Counted from the first letter of the stretch, positions 8,818 to 18,422 are shown. The stretch is DNA of 64,000 bases from UBA5859 sp041940025 (GCA_041940025.1 JBGTSY010000007.1:62001-126000), one strand, 5' to 3'. Made by a program: numbers and translations. Notes: generated from the sequence alone by a model not told the origin.

Positions 8818-11475
8818 ATGACAACAAGGAATTTTTTCAACGCATCTACAGACACCAATACGACCGGAGTGACGGACGCCCATCAGTTACTCAACAGCAT
8901 GGCGCGCTTCACTCGAAATGAGTTGCAAGCCATGTTGGATGGACTCTTTAGCGATTGCCTCAACGCCCAATCGACACAACAATTTGGTGATCAGACACAG
9001 GCCATCGTGAATCAAGTCTGTCAGGCACGAACCCAAATAGAACAGAAATTTTATCAAGGTCTGGAGGAATGCTTTCACTCCTTAGATACACTGATTGACT
9101 CCAATGCCACGGATTCCGTCCTCTTTCACGCGCCGCAGTTTTTAGACGATGAACCAGATCTCACCGAATGTATTGACGCCATAGTGGTGAAAGCGAACCA
9201 CCACTACCAAGGGGTGCTCACTCAAATCCAGGATAGAGTGCATCAAATTTTCGTAACCCTACCGGCCAATGTGGATGAGCTTCCGGTTTCTCCAGTCCGA
9301 TTGCTCTCCCTATACCAATGTTCAGTGGCCTCTGTGTCCTTCGACAAACACACGCGTCGGTTGTTATATAAGCTCTTCGAAGATAAGGTTCTAGATCGTT
9401 GCAATCGACTCTATAGCGGCCTCATTGAATTATTAAGCCAAGCGATCCCAGCCGGCACCTCGCAGCAAAAACCAGCTGCTCATGCAGAAAACAATACTGC
9501 CGCAACTTCCTCAGCCACAGAGTTAGCGCCAATGCACTCAACCGCACTTACGCGGGATCCTTTTGCCTCACCATTTGGCTCAGCTTCGAGCGGATTTGCT
9601 TCCCCCTTTTCCAGTCACAATGAGTTGCCATCCCCCTTTTCGCAAGCAGATCCATTCGCTAGTCAGCCATTTACCGCGGGCAATGGAGGATTCGGGACCA
9701 ATCAGGCAGATGTCGCGCAACAACTGCACCAAGAACGTAGACAATTTGAGAAGACCAGTGTCGATAGACGATCCGGAGAGGATGTGGTCAACCACATACA
9801 GGGGGAGGAATCCCACGCACGAGCTAGAGAAACTCAGGCCTATTCCCAAATCGCTGATGGCATTGAGGAACATGTGGTAGAAACTCGGGAGGTGATCCGT
9901 CAAGAGCGTGTAGTCAGACGACAACAGAGCAAGGGAATCACCATAGAGCAGATCAGGCGAGATACGCCTTTGCCCCAGCCAGCGGATTCGAATACCTACG
10001 AAAACGATCTGACACCCGAGCCACGCGAATTGGCGAATTCTGCCAATGATACGGACAATAACTTATCTGAGGTGACCGAAATTGTGAGCATGGTATTCGA
10101 ATTTATTCTAGATGATAGCCATATTGCTCCTGAACTAAGAGCACTAATCGGCAAGCTGCAACTGCCGATGGTTCGATTGGCTACGTTGGATAGAACTCTC
10201 TTTACCAGACGCAAACACCCCGCTAGAAAACTTCTGAACGAACTGGCACAGCTGTGCACCCAATGGAGTGATGGGCAAAATGAACAGCAGCTGATTGCTG
10301 AAATTAAATCGCTAGTGGAAGAAGTGCTAGACAATTTTAGTGGAGAGATAGATGTTTTTGACAATGCCCGTGACCGGTTACGGGAATTTGTCGATGGTCA
10401 TCGCAACATAGCGGAAATATCGCAGACTGACACCATTCAAAAACAGAGCGTCAGTGATTGCCCTGACGATAATCAAGAAGATGCGATTAACAACAAGATT
10501 GATAAGCTACTGCAGCTATATGTCCTGCCTGCTTGCGTACGCGAACTCATTGTCGAATCCTGGAGTCAAGTGTTGACACTCTATTTAACAAAGGGAGGCG
10601 AAGACAGTACAGAATACCTGCGTGCCATAGATCAGATGAATCAACTGGCGGCATGGATGCAATTTAACAGTGATGAAGTCAATACCGGGCCCACTGCCCA
10701 GCAATTTGAATCCCTACTAGAAGAGATGGGTACCAGCCTCACTGCCATTGGCTATACCGCTATCACTATAGAGAAGCAGTTCGGTCTGTTAGAGCAGGAA
10801 TATGAGCGTAGATTTGGTGTGCCGGATATGGAGCTGCAATCAGAATCCATAGAGGGTTTAGAATCACTATCAGATGCGCCCATGGATTCCTTAGATACGG
10901 CGCCCGATCTCACCCCTGTGGAGTCCTCTGATCCACTACTGGATGGCCCAGCAGAAGATCCCGAGGAGGACGCCTCAGAGGTGTGCACACCAACCCTCGA
11001 TCTCGACGCACAGGAACCTGAGCCAGTAGAAATCAATGAAACTTTATCAGCACCGCTCAATGTCACAGCAGATACCAAGGAGTCACCTGACACCAAAAAA
11101 GAATGGGTACCCAGCTTCAATGCAGAGGAAATTGCTGAGGACGAGGTAGTTGAAGTGGATATTTCCGATGTGGGCTTCTGCGAAGAATCCGTAGTGATTG
11201 AAACTGAACACAAAAGAGACAAGTTCGACAAGATGGCGGATCATCTCAAAATTGGCGAACTCGTGGAGTTAACAGACGGTTACGGATATAAATTCCGCGC
11301 GAAACTTGCCGAAGTGGATGAAGTCGAGCAGAAGCTGCACTTCATTGATAAGGCTGGACATCGGATAGCGTCACGAACTGTGAAGGGTCTCGCAATCGAG
11401 CTGCGGCGTGGTGAAGCACAAATTGGTGTGAAAGAGGGTCTGTTTAGCACCGTTTTTGGTTCGCGCAAACAGTAG
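8818..11475 (+). CDS. DUF1631 family protein
   Basis: An 885-residue protein of the DUF1631 family, large cytoplasmic proteins of unknown function found in many proteobacteria. Support comes from the central block LQLPMVRLATLDRTLFTRRKHPARKLLNELAQ, matching the family's HPAR motif region, and from the C-terminal PilZ-like beta domain beginning near KIGELVELTDGYGYKFRAKL. Residues around 215-300 are low-complexity (Ser/Pro/Phe repeats such as ASPFSS), followed by a coiled-coil-prone charged segment; 680-790 is another acidic linker. No transmembrane segment is visible. It is followed after about 100 bp by the TPR gene on the same strand, so the two may act together. Confidence 0.82.
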   Translation: MTTRNFFNASTDTNTTGVTDAHQLLNSMARFTRNELQAMLDGLFSDCLNAQSTQQFGDQTQAIVNQVCQARTQIEQKFYQGLEECFHSLDTLIDSNATDSVLFHAPQFLDDEPDLTECIDAIVVKANHHYQGVLTQIQDRVHQIFVTLPANVDELPVSPVRLLSLYQCSVASVSFDKHTRRLLYKLFEDKVLDRCNRLYSGLIELLSQAIPAGTSQQKPAAHAENNTAATSSATELAPMHSTALTRDPFASPFGSASSGFASPFSSHNELPSPFSQADPFASQPFTAGNGGFGTNQADVAQQLHQERRQFEKTSVDRRSGEDVVNHIQGEESHARARETQAYSQIADGIEEHVVETREVIRQERVVRRQQSKGITIEQIRRDTPLPQPADSNTYENDLTPEPRELANSANDTDNNLSEVTEIVSMVFEFILDDSHIAPELRALIGKLQLPMVRLATLDRTLFTRRKHPARKLLNELAQLCTQWSDGQNEQQLIAEIKSLVEEVLDNFSGEIDVFDNARDRLREFVDGHRNIAEISQTDTIQKQSVSDCPDDNQEDAINNKIDKLLQLYVLPACVRELIVESWSQVLTLYLTKGGEDSTEYLRAIDQMNQLAAWMQFNSDEVNTGPTAQQFESLLEEMGTSLTAIGYTAITIEKQFGLLEQEYERRFGVPDMELQSESIEGLESLSDAPMDSLDTAPDLTPVESSDPLLDGPAEDPEEDASEVCTPTLDLDAQEPEPVEINETLSAPLNVTADTKESPDTKKEWVPSFNAEEIAEDEVVEVDISDVGFCEESVVIETEHKRDKFDKMADHLKIGELVELTDGYGYKFRAKLAEVDEVEQKLHFIDKAGHRIASRTVKGLAIELRRGEAQIGVKEGLFSTVFGSRKQ

Positions 11476-11578
11476 ACAACCAAGGCTCCAAATCAACTTC
11501 CACTGGCCGCTATCAATAGGGAGAGATTCTGATCCTTCTGTCAGTTTGAAGAGTCTTTAAACGGAGCCTATTTTCTCA

Positions 11579-14500
11579 ATGGACTTTCAATTCAATCTGC
11601 TTGAACTGCTTATGGAAACCGCTTTGCGCGCCCCTGACTTAATGTTATGGGGACTACTGGGCATCTGTCTGTTTGGATTAATGGGACTCTATCGATGGTT
11701 GCGAAAAAAACCAGCAAAGAGGAAGAAGGCCAAAACCAAAAAAGTAGACACATCCACCAATCAATCAGCCCTGCCTCCTCTTGAATTTGCACATCACAGC
11801 TTGAAACTGGGTATCGAACAACCCTTAGTGAAACAGTTCATCGACTTGCTACACGCCAAAGAGATCCCCTTAGCAGAGCAAGAAGATAGATTACAGGGAC
11901 TTGCCGATCGATATAAACAGTTACTCATTAGCATTCGTCAAAACAATGAAGGGCTAAACACCAGCATCCTCAATCAAGCACAAACACAAATAGAAAAAGG
12001 TGACTTTAACCATGCCATTGAGTTACTGAATAGCTCTATCAATCAAAACCTGGAAACAGCCAGCGAAATCGCAAAGAAGTTACAAAAGCATTATGCCCAG
12101 GCAGCAAAGGAACTCAGTGAGCTGGCGCAGCTGAGCGCACTCAATCTGGAATATTCAGAGACAGCGGCGCGCTTCTCCAGAGCCGCTGACTTAGTACCAA
12201 AGGATTCCGTCTTACGCGCGGACTATCTGCGTCAGCAGGGGATCGCATTAATAGAAGGTGGCAACAAAGAAAGTGCCGAACCGCCGTTGGTGGAATCACT
12301 CTCCATTTATCAAGCCGCATGGGGCAACCAACATAGAGAAGTTGCACTCACCCACTATCAGCTCGGTAGGTTCTATTTTAGCCGCGGTCGATATAAAGAA
12401 GCACAATCGAGTCTCGAAAATGCAGCGCAGGTATTCGAACAGCAAGAGACGGAAAATCGCATTGACTACGCGCTTTGTTTGCGTTTGCTGGCGCAGATAT
12501 TCAGTGCGCAAGGACAAGATGAACAGGCCTCTCCGCTGTTTCAAAGGGCGTTAGACATTCAGGAACGGGAACTTGGTTTAGAGCATAGAGAACTAGCCAA
12601 TACTTTATCTTTGCAAGCTGAGTTTAATTACAAGTTGGGGCAACTTGAAAGTGCACAATCCGGCTACGAACAGGCCGTTGCCATCATGCAAAAACGACTG
12701 GGTAGAGAGCACCCCTACGTGGCCATGACATTTCACCAGTTGGGCGTGATGTTTCACAAACAACACAAGTATGAAGACGCCGAAGCTCACTATTCAATTG
12801 CCCTAAACCTATTGGAAAAGAAATTTGGTACTCATAGCCCTGAATTTGCCTCGACCTGTCTGCAACTTGCGTTGGTCTATGAACAGTTAGGAAAAAGCGC
12901 CGAAGCGGAGTGCTTCTATGCACGTGCATTGGAGGCCCAAAAGGTCAGCTTTGGCAAAGAGGACTTAGACGCGAGCAATACCACCTTGAAACTGGCCCGT
13001 CTGTTTCGTCAGCAAGGTCGCATTCAAGATGCAGAACCTCTCTACCTCGAGACTGTGGCCGTACATATCAAAAAGCTCGGTAAAGAACATCCTGATGTCG
13101 CCAAGCTGATGGACGAGATTTCGCGCCTCTATCAGGAAAAGAAGCAATACAAAGAAGCCGAACGATTTCAGAAAAAATCTCTCGCTATTTGGGAGCGCAC
13201 CCTTGGTCCGGCCCACCCGGAAGTGGCCAGACGCTTAAGGCAACTCGGTAAAGTGTACGAAAAAAGTCATCGCGAGCGGGAAGCTGAACCCCTTTATCGC
13301 CGGGCTCTGGAAATTTGGGAAAATCAGCAAGAACCTGATGTTCAGGAAACAGGTGGAATACTACACGATCTGGGTAGACTCTATCTTAAAGAGCAGCTCT
13401 TTCAAGAGGCAGAACCGCTTTTTCTCAAGTCTATTGAGATTTTCTCATCCAATATGGGGGGTAGCCAGGCAGATCTCTCTGAACCTATGGTGGCATTGGC
13501 AGAGATTTACATGCAACAGAGCAAACATGACTTAGCGCAGCAATATTATGATAAAGCTCTGCAAACGTTAAATATTAAAAAGGCGGGCAAAGAGGAAGAG
13601 ATAGCCAAATGCCTGATTGGACTCGCGCAACTTCACCAAGGACAGTATCAATTTGATACCGCTGAGACTTATTGTCACGAAGCGCTGGAGTTGATGCAAC
13701 AGACCTGGGGCAAAGAAGATGCGCGTACCGCACAATGTTTGTGTCAGTTAGGATGGCTATATTGCGCCAAAAGTCGTTTCGCTGAAGCCGAGCCTCTCTA
13801 TCAACAGGCGATCTTGGTGTTAGAAAAACATGGCCGTGATCATACTGAAGAGTTTGCCTCCACACTGCATAACTTAGCCCAGCTTTACCGCCAAGAAGGC
13901 CGGCTGAGGGATGCAGAGCCGGTACTCCGTCGTTCCCTAAAGCTATGGCAATCGCTGCTGAATCCAAAACACCCCCATGTGGCCAGTAGCATGTTAAGTC
14001 TTGCTCTGTTATGTCAAGAGCAAGGAAATTTTCGTGAAGCAGAAAAACTCTATGAGTGCGCCACTGAAATCCGTCAGGAGATGCTTGGTAATTTTCATCC
14101 TGACTTGGCATTCAGTCTGATTGGTCAAGCACAACTTTATGCTAAACAAGCACGATACAGACTGGCGGAGCCACTGTTTGAACGCGCACTTGAAATTCAG
14201 AAACAGGTGTGGGGGGAGACTCACCCCAATATCGCCATCACTCTAAACCATCTGGCCAGTGTACTTTTAGATCAAAGCCGTCATATTGATGCGGAACCCA
14301 TCTTCTACCGTGCTTTAGACATGCAAGAGCAACTGTTGGGTAACGAGCATCCCGATCTGGCGATGACACTAAACAATTTAGGACGCCTGTACGATGAACA
14401 GGGGCGTTTAGAAAAGGCGGGTCCTTTATTTCAACGAGCGCTACAGATCCGCGAAAACGTATTCGGCGCAGACCATGTGGAAGTGGCGGAAGTGCTCACC

Positions 14501-14680
14501 AATCTGGCCCATCTCTACCGCAAACAGGGCCGTTACTTAGACGCCAAACCACGTTACCACCGAGCAGTGACTCTATTTAGTCAGCTATTGGGTGAGTCCC
14601 ATGCTCGAACACAAGAGATTAAGCTCAAATATAGAGAAGTTGTGAATAAACTTGAACAAGAAGAGTCACAGTCTGCTTGA
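11579..14680 (+). CDS. Membrane-anchored kinesin-light-chain-type TPR protein
   Basis: A 1033-residue protein with one N-terminal transmembrane helix (about 22-40, LMLWGLLGICLFGLMGLYRW) followed by a lysine/arginine-rich stretch (RKKPAKRKKAKTKK). This predicts an inner-membrane anchor with a cytoplasmic body. From about residue 200 to 1015 there are roughly 19 consecutive 42-residue tetratricopeptide repeats of the kinesin-light-chain kind, with the repeating pattern AEPLY-RAL-I and LG-EHPDVA. Such arrays act as protein-binding scaffolds; no catalytic domain is present and the partner is unknown. The N-terminal 45-190 region contains coiled-coil-like helices. GGAG lies 13 nt before the ATG, a loose spacing. 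The regularity of the repeats suggests past internal duplication. Confidence 0.9.
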   Translation: MDFQFNLLELLMETALRAPDLMLWGLLGICLFGLMGLYRWLRKKPAKRKKAKTKKVDTSTNQSALPPLEFAHHSLKLGIEQPLVKQFIDLLHAKEIPLAEQEDRLQGLADRYKQLLISIRQNNEGLNTSILNQAQTQIEKGDFNHAIELLNSSINQNLETASEIAKKLQKHYAQAAKELSELAQLSALNLEYSETAARFSRAADLVPKDSVLRADYLRQQGIALIEGGNKESAEPPLVESLSIYQAAWGNQHREVALTHYQLGRFYFSRGRYKEAQSSLENAAQVFEQQETENRIDYALCLRLLAQIFSAQGQDEQASPLFQRALDIQERELGLEHRELANTLSLQAEFNYKLGQLESAQSGYEQAVAIMQKRLGREHPYVAMTFHQLGVMFHKQHKYEDAEAHYSIALNLLEKKFGTHSPEFASTCLQLALVYEQLGKSAEAECFYARALEAQKVSFGKEDLDASNTTLKLARLFRQQGRIQDAEPLYLETVAVHIKKLGKEHPDVAKLMDEISRLYQEKKQYKEAERFQKKSLAIWERTLGPAHPEVARRLRQLGKVYEKSHREREAEPLYRRALEIWENQQEPDVQETGGILHDLGRLYLKEQLFQEAEPLFLKSIEIFSSNMGGSQADLSEPMVALAEIYMQQSKHDLAQQYYDKALQTLNIKKAGKEEEIAKCLIGLAQLHQGQYQFDTAETYCHEALELMQQTWGKEDARTAQCLCQLGWLYCAKSRFAEAEPLYQQAILVLEKHGRDHTEEFASTLHNLAQLYRQEGRLRDAEPVLRRSLKLWQSLLNPKHPHVASSMLSLALLCQEQGNFREAEKLYECATEIRQEMLGNFHPDLAFSLIGQAQLYAKQARYRLAEPLFERALEIQKQVWGETHPNIAITLNHLASVLLDQSRHIDAEPIFYRALDMQEQLLGNEHPDLAMTLNNLGRLYDEQGRLEKAGPLFQRALQIRENVFGADHVEVAEVLTNLAHLYRKQGRYLDAKPRYHRAVTLFSQLLGESHARTQEIKLKYREVVNKLEQEESQSA

Positions 14681-14927
14681 TTTAGGTGAAACAAATCTCT
14701 ACTGAAGACAACAAAAACAGATTCCCGCATCTGCCTACCTGTCTTAAACTGCTCTACTCCGCTTGCTGCCAGTGGCGTCCATTCGCATGCGCACGGCGAT
14801 TGAGTCCCACTTCGCGGAAAAGTTGACACCTGGCTCATAAACCATTGAGATCTTCCTATTACTCTAATTGGCAATTTTCGTTCTGCCAATTGACAGAATG
14901 AAAATTAATCTCGTGGATGAATCGACC

Positions 14928-15782
14928 ATGGTCCGAAAACTCCCCTATATCGGCGCACACGTGAGTGCGGCCGGTGGCGTCGCTAACGCCCCCATTCGGG
15001 CGGCAGAGATTGGTGCCAACGCATTTGCACTGTTCACCAAAAACCAGCGCCAGTGGCGGGCGAAAAAGCTGTCAAAAGAGGAGATCAACGCCTTTAAAGA
15101 GAATTGTGATCAGTATCAATTCACGGCCAAACAGATCCTGCCGCACGATAGTTATTTGATTAATTTAGGTCATGCTGATGATGACGCCCGCGAAAAATCC
15201 ATCCACGCCTTTGTGGATGAGTTGGAACGCTGTCACCTGTTGGGACTGGACAGGCTCAATTTTCATCCAGGAAGCCACCTCAACAAACAGAGTGAAGAGG
15301 CGTGTATCCGCACCATTGCTGAGTCCATAAATATTGCACTAGCCAGCACAGAAACGGTTATAGCCGTGATTGAAAACACCGCCGGCCAAGGGACCAATCT
15401 CGGCTATCGCTTTGAGCAGATTGCTGACATCATCGATGGCATCGAAGATAAAAGCAGAATTGCGGTCTGCATTGATACCTGCCATACCTTTGCTGCGGGA
15501 TATCCTCTAAATACATTAGAGGAGTGTGATCAGACATTTGCTGAATTCGATCGCTTGATCGGATTCTCTTTCCTAAAAGGCATGCATATCAATGGTTCCA
15601 AAAAGGGATTGGCGAGCCGCGTGGACAGGCATGCGCCATTAGGACAAGGGGAATTGAAAGAGGCAGTGTTTCAATACATTATGCAAGACAGTCGTTTTTA
15701 CGATATTCCGCTAATACTTGAAACACCGGAACCTAGCAATTGGCCGGAGGAAATCCACTATCTACGAGGGTTAGCCAAGTAG
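14928..15782 (+). CDS. nfo: Deoxyribonuclease IV (endonuclease IV, AP endonuclease)
   Basis: Nfo cleaves DNA 5' of abasic sites and removes blocked 3' ends in base excision repair, using three zinc ions in a TIM barrel. Family landmarks are YIGAHVSAAGG at the start, FALFTKNQRQW, ILPHDSYLINLGH, LNFHPGSHL, the block AVIENTAGQGTNLGY, and VCIDTCHTFAAGY. The 284-residue length matches E. coli Nfo (285). I chose ATG 14928, 10 codons downstream of an in-frame ATG at 14898, because it places YIGAHVS at the usual distance. No LexA or SoxS site was picked out. The gene stands alone. Confidence 0.95.
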   Translation: MVRKLPYIGAHVSAAGGVANAPIRAAEIGANAFALFTKNQRQWRAKKLSKEEINAFKENCDQYQFTAKQILPHDSYLINLGHADDDAREKSIHAFVDELERCHLLGLDRLNFHPGSHLNKQSEEACIRTIAESINIALASTETVIAVIENTAGQGTNLGYRFEQIADIIDGIEDKSRIAVCIDTCHTFAAGYPLNTLEECDQTFAEFDRLIGFSFLKGMHINGSKKGLASRVDRHAPLGQGELKEAVFQYIMQDSRFYDIPLILETPEPSNWPEEIHYLRGLAK

Positions 15783-15803
15783 CGGATAGTCGCTGAATGG
15801 TGG

Positions 15804-15825
15804 GCCCATGATTGATCTCATGGGC
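15804..15825. terminator. Hairpin after nfo, possible terminator
   Basis: GCCCATGA and TCATGGGC form a perfect 8-bp stem with loop TTGATC, 22 bp after the nfo stop codon. No U-tract follows on either strand, so it would be a weak or Rho-assisted terminator or simply a 3' stabilising structure. Confidence 0.4.
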
Positions 15826-16058
15826 TCACGATTAAAAGAGATGGCCCCTAGAGACTGAACTGACAAGGTAATAAACATAAAAAAGGATTGTTCTGGTGTC
15901 GTGATGAAACCAATACGCTCTTGAAGGTGAAGATCGCACTACCAGTGAGCTTTGACTCTATAAGGCAGCAAGTCCCGACGCACCCCTTGGGCCACAGAGA
16001 ACAGCAGCGAATAAAAGTGATCTAGGACATTTGAGTAGCCACTCTTTGCAAGTAGAAT

Positions 16059-16316
16059 TCATTCTTCCATAAGCGATTCTTTTGTGTCATCCACCTCCGG
16101 CTGCGCTTCCCGAATGCTTAGATCATTCTCAGTAGCGGTCACACTATAATCTTCATCACAAAGATGCCACAGTCCTTGCTCGTCCTGGTACATGCCGTAT
16201 TCAATACACTGTTGCTGCTGATTTTCGGTTTCAGCTTCCACCTGGGGTAGCACCATTAACATCCCTAATAAGAGCACGCAATGCACACAGGCCCGTTTCT
16301 GCAATCGTTTACGAAT
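16059..16316 (-). CDS. Small exported protein with probable AUU start
   Basis: An 85-residue protein with a classic Sec signal peptide: basic n-region RKRLQKR, hydrophobic core VLLLGMLMVLP, and a likely cleavage after VEA. The mature part is acidic and glutamine-rich with a C-x(15)-C pair around CIEYGMYQDEQGLWHLC. I do not recognise the family. The start is unusual. The best ribosome binding site (GGAGG, 16325-16329) sits 8 nt before an ATT at 16316 that begins the signal peptide exactly. The only ATG codons in this frame lie inside the hydrophobic core, and the in-frame TTG at 16340 lies upstream of that ribosome binding site. AUU is a rare natural start, so this is inference. Confidence 0.55.
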   Translation of the reverse strand: MRKRLQKRACVHCVLLLGMLMVLPQVEAETENQQQQCIEYGMYQDEQGLWHLCDEDYSVTATENDLSIREAQPEVDDTKESLMEE

Positions 16317-16432
16317 CTTAATTTCCTCCGTCAGAGTCAAAGAGGCAACAGATAGATCTTTTCTTCTTAAGATTTAATTACCAAACTTGATCTGCCCTCT
16401 CTCCTCCTGTGTCGAACGGATCGGCTGTCAAC

Positions 16433-16480
16433 GGGCAGAGAGTTCTTTTGAGGATCGGGGATCCTGCTCTCTGTTCGCCC
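16433..16480. repeat. Long imperfect hairpin between maoP and the small exported gene
   Basis: GGGCAGAGAG (16433-16442) pairs with CTCTCT plus GCCC (16467-16480), and inside it AGGAT (16451-16455) pairs with ATCCT (16461-16465) around CGGGG. It lies 80 bp downstream of maoP in a 244-bp gap. It could end the maoP transcript, although no U-run is visible, or be part of a leader for the downstream small gene. Confidence 0.4.
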
Positions 16481-16560
16481 TTCCACTGAGTCACAAACTT
16501 CTGCTGCGCCGCCCCGACACACCTTGTACTCTCTAAACCCAAAGTGACTCCAGTAGTCGG

Positions 16561-16923
16561 CTAGTCCTCCCAAGCTTCTGCTCCAGAAGAGTCAATCTCC
16601 ATCTCTTCCCGTAAAGGACGCCTAAAAGTATGACCAAAAGCAGAAATATGAGGTTTACGCTCAATCTTTTCGCAGTAGTAGATCCACACTTTTTCGTGCT
16701 CAGTCTGTGGCGGCGATTCGCCTCGACAGACCTCGACAAATCGAGCTTCCTCTCTATTCACGGGTTCGCGAAGACCGAAGTGTAATGCTTCGTAGGCCTG
16801 ACCATGCTTTTCTAACAGCGCCGCCTGGAACAGATTAAAATCCCCACTTCGGCTCAACCCATACGGGAAATGCTGATCGGGATAAAATTTTGATTCGCTA
16901 TAAAAAGAGCATTGTTTCGTCAT
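16561..16923 (-). CDS. maoP: Macrodomain Ori organisation protein MaoP (YifE, DUF413)
   Basis: MaoP in E. coli acts with the maoS DNA site to organise the Ori macrodomain of the chromosome. The 120-residue protein matches it closely: the segment YPDQHFPYGLSRSGDFNLFQAALLEKHG, then LREPVNREEARFVEVCRGE and the later TEHEKVWIYY. The gene is divergent from hdfR, the same arrangement as in E. coli, which strengthens both calls. The family is reported to co-occur with Dam methylase, so this genome probably methylates GATC. A functional maoS would be expected in the 120-bp region shared with hdfR. C-terminus is acidic as in the enteric protein. Confidence 0.9.
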   Translation of the reverse strand: MTKQCSFYSESKFYPDQHFPYGLSRSGDFNLFQAALLEKHGQAYEALHFGLREPVNREEARFVEVCRGESPPQTEHEKVWIYYCEKIERKPHISAFGHTFRRPLREEMEIDSSGAEAWED

Positions 16924-17043
16924 CTTAATTAAAATTAATAATCGTCAATAAGAATGATAATAGTATCTGATCAGCTACCGGCTCCTGTAAAATTACAATT
17001 TCTTATTATTATCGATAAAAATTTTTGATTGAATTGAGTCGAG
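16924..17043. promoter_or_regulatory. Divergent maoP-hdfR control region, expected place of maoS
   Basis: This 120-bp, very AT-rich spacer lies between the two start codons. It holds related AT-rich segments AATAAGAATGATAATA and TCTTATTATTATCGATAA that could form LysR-type half-sites. In E. coli the maoS site lies in the maoP regulatory region. I cannot align the known maoS from memory, so no exact site is called. Confidence 0.4.
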
Positions 17044-17910
17044 ATGAATTCTGATCTTTTAAGAACCTTTTTAGAAGTGACAAAAACCCGTCACTTCGGA
17101 CATGCGGCGGAAAATCTATATCTCACTCAATCGGCAGTGAGTGCGCGCATTAAACAATTAGAAGAAAATCTAGGTGTTCAGTTGTTCACCCGTGAACGTC
17201 ACAATATTCTTTTAACGCCCGCAGGTGAAAGGTTACTCCCCCATGCAGAAAACATTTTGGCCGCCTGGCAACTCGCCATGCAAGAAATCGGCATGCCAAA
17301 ACAACAGAATATGCAGTTGGCATTGGGCGGCACTTCTAACCTTTGGGATACCATTCTCCAATCGATTTTACCCAAACTATCGTCTAAATTTCCCAGATTG
17401 TATCTGCGCACAGAAATCAATCAGTCACAATATCTGGTTCGTGCCCTGCTCGGGGGGCGCCTAGACGTCTGCGCCGTACTGGAAAACCTAACCAACATTG
17501 ACCTCGATTCCCATACTATAGGAACATTAGAGCTAATAATGGTCTGCAATCTGCCGCATCAATCCTTAACAGATGTGGCAGAGCTGGGTTATATTTTTGT
17601 CGACTGGGGAACCGCTTTTAATCTCCAACAGGCACGCCTGTTTACTGAGCCGGTCGCGCCGATTTTACACACTGCACAGAGTCAAATTGCCTTGGATTTT
17701 ATTCTTCAGCATCAGGGCGCAGCCTACCTGCCCCGTTCGTCAGTGGCACACCATTTGGCAGCGGGTGAGCTATTCCCACTTGAAGACAGCGTACAAATCA
17801 ATCAACAAGTCCACCTGATATATGCCAAAACTTTAGATAAATCTTCTACGCTGTGGCCTGTAATTCAGTTTTTAAAAGAGTTAGAGATCCAACCGAACTC
17901 AATCCGGTGA
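17044..17910 (+). CDS. hdfR: LysR-family regulator HdfR
   Basis: HdfR is a LysR-type regulator; in E. coli it is H-NS-controlled and represses flhDC. The N-terminal winged helix (1-60) is close to the enteric protein: MNSDLLRTFLEVTKTRHFG, AAENLYLTQSAVSARIKQLE and LGVQLFTRERHNILLTPAGERLLP. The effector domain (90-285) is more divergent. Length 288 against 279 in E. coli. It is divergent from maoP with a 120-bp spacer, the typical LysR arrangement for self-control and control of the opposite gene. No flagellar gene is present in this window, so targets here are unknown. Confidence 0.88.
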   Translation: MNSDLLRTFLEVTKTRHFGHAAENLYLTQSAVSARIKQLEENLGVQLFTRERHNILLTPAGERLLPHAENILAAWQLAMQEIGMPKQQNMQLALGGTSNLWDTILQSILPKLSSKFPRLYLRTEINQSQYLVRALLGGRLDVCAVLENLTNIDLDSHTIGTLELIMVCNLPHQSLTDVAELGYIFVDWGTAFNLQQARLFTEPVAPILHTAQSQIALDFILQHQGAAYLPRSSVAHHLAAGELFPLEDSVQINQQVHLIYAKTLDKSSTLWPVIQFLKELEIQPNSIR

Positions 17911-17928
17911 ATGGGACATGATCCACAG

Positions 17929-18234
17929 TTAATGCTTTAGATAGTTCGCAATCTCTAATCTCTGTGCCTCACTCAGCTGAACAAATTCAGGCATGATCAA
18001 ACCACCTTTTGCAATCTTCGCAGCAACCTTATCCGCAGGATGTTCCGTGCCCGCAATGGTCAATAAGAAACCAAATCGACCTTGCCCCCCTTCACCATGG
18101 CAACCGGAACAGGCTTCCGCAATCATCTCATCTGCAGAAACAGATTCATCAGGACTATAGTCGCTTTGCCCACACCCAGTTAGGGCAAGTGCGCAAAGGA
18201 TAGATCCTACATATAAGGGAAAGTTGGGTTTCAT
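17929..18234 (-). CDS. Class I cytochrome c lipoprotein
   Basis: A 101-residue mono-heme cytochrome c with a lipoprotein signal peptide (lipobox LTGC near residue 21). The heme attachment motif is CSGCH and the distal methionine is in LIMPEF, followed by the terminal helix LSEAQRLEIANYLKH. The membrane-tethered mature protein would carry electrons on the periplasmic side; the partner is not visible. The start has GGAAGAG upstream. It resembles the small c-type cytochromes linked to sulfide or hopanoid oxidation, but no such genes adjoin it. It is convergent with hdfR (18-bp gap). Confidence 0.87.
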   Translation of the reverse strand: MKPNFPLYVGSILCALALTGCGQSDYSPDESVSADEMIAEACSGCHGEGGQGRFGFLLTIAGTEHPADKVAAKIAKGGLIMPEFVQLSEAQRLEIANYLKH

Positions 18235-18422
18235 TGGATTCTCTTCCTCGATTATCGTCCGCGATGAAAAACAATAAATCTGATTATGTCAGCAGTCAAA
18301 TTTTGTATCACTTTGTTGCAAAAAATCATTTAAAAAATTGCATTCCTGCTGTATTTCAACAACAAGATCTGCAACCTAGAATCCCCGTCGAGCCACTCCT
18401 GAACCGAGCAGGTTATGAAGAC

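Noticed and set aside
10752..11231. 159-codon open frame antisense to the DUF1631 gene
   Set aside because: Serine-rich shadow of a low-complexity acidic coding region; no ribosome site or family.
13575..14111. 178-codon open frame antisense to the TPR gene
   Set aside because: Mirror of the repetitive TPR coding sequence; no start signals or known motifs.
16367..16573. 68-codon minus-strand frame downstream of maoP
   Set aside because: It starts inside maoP, lacks a ribosome site, and overlaps the long hairpin.
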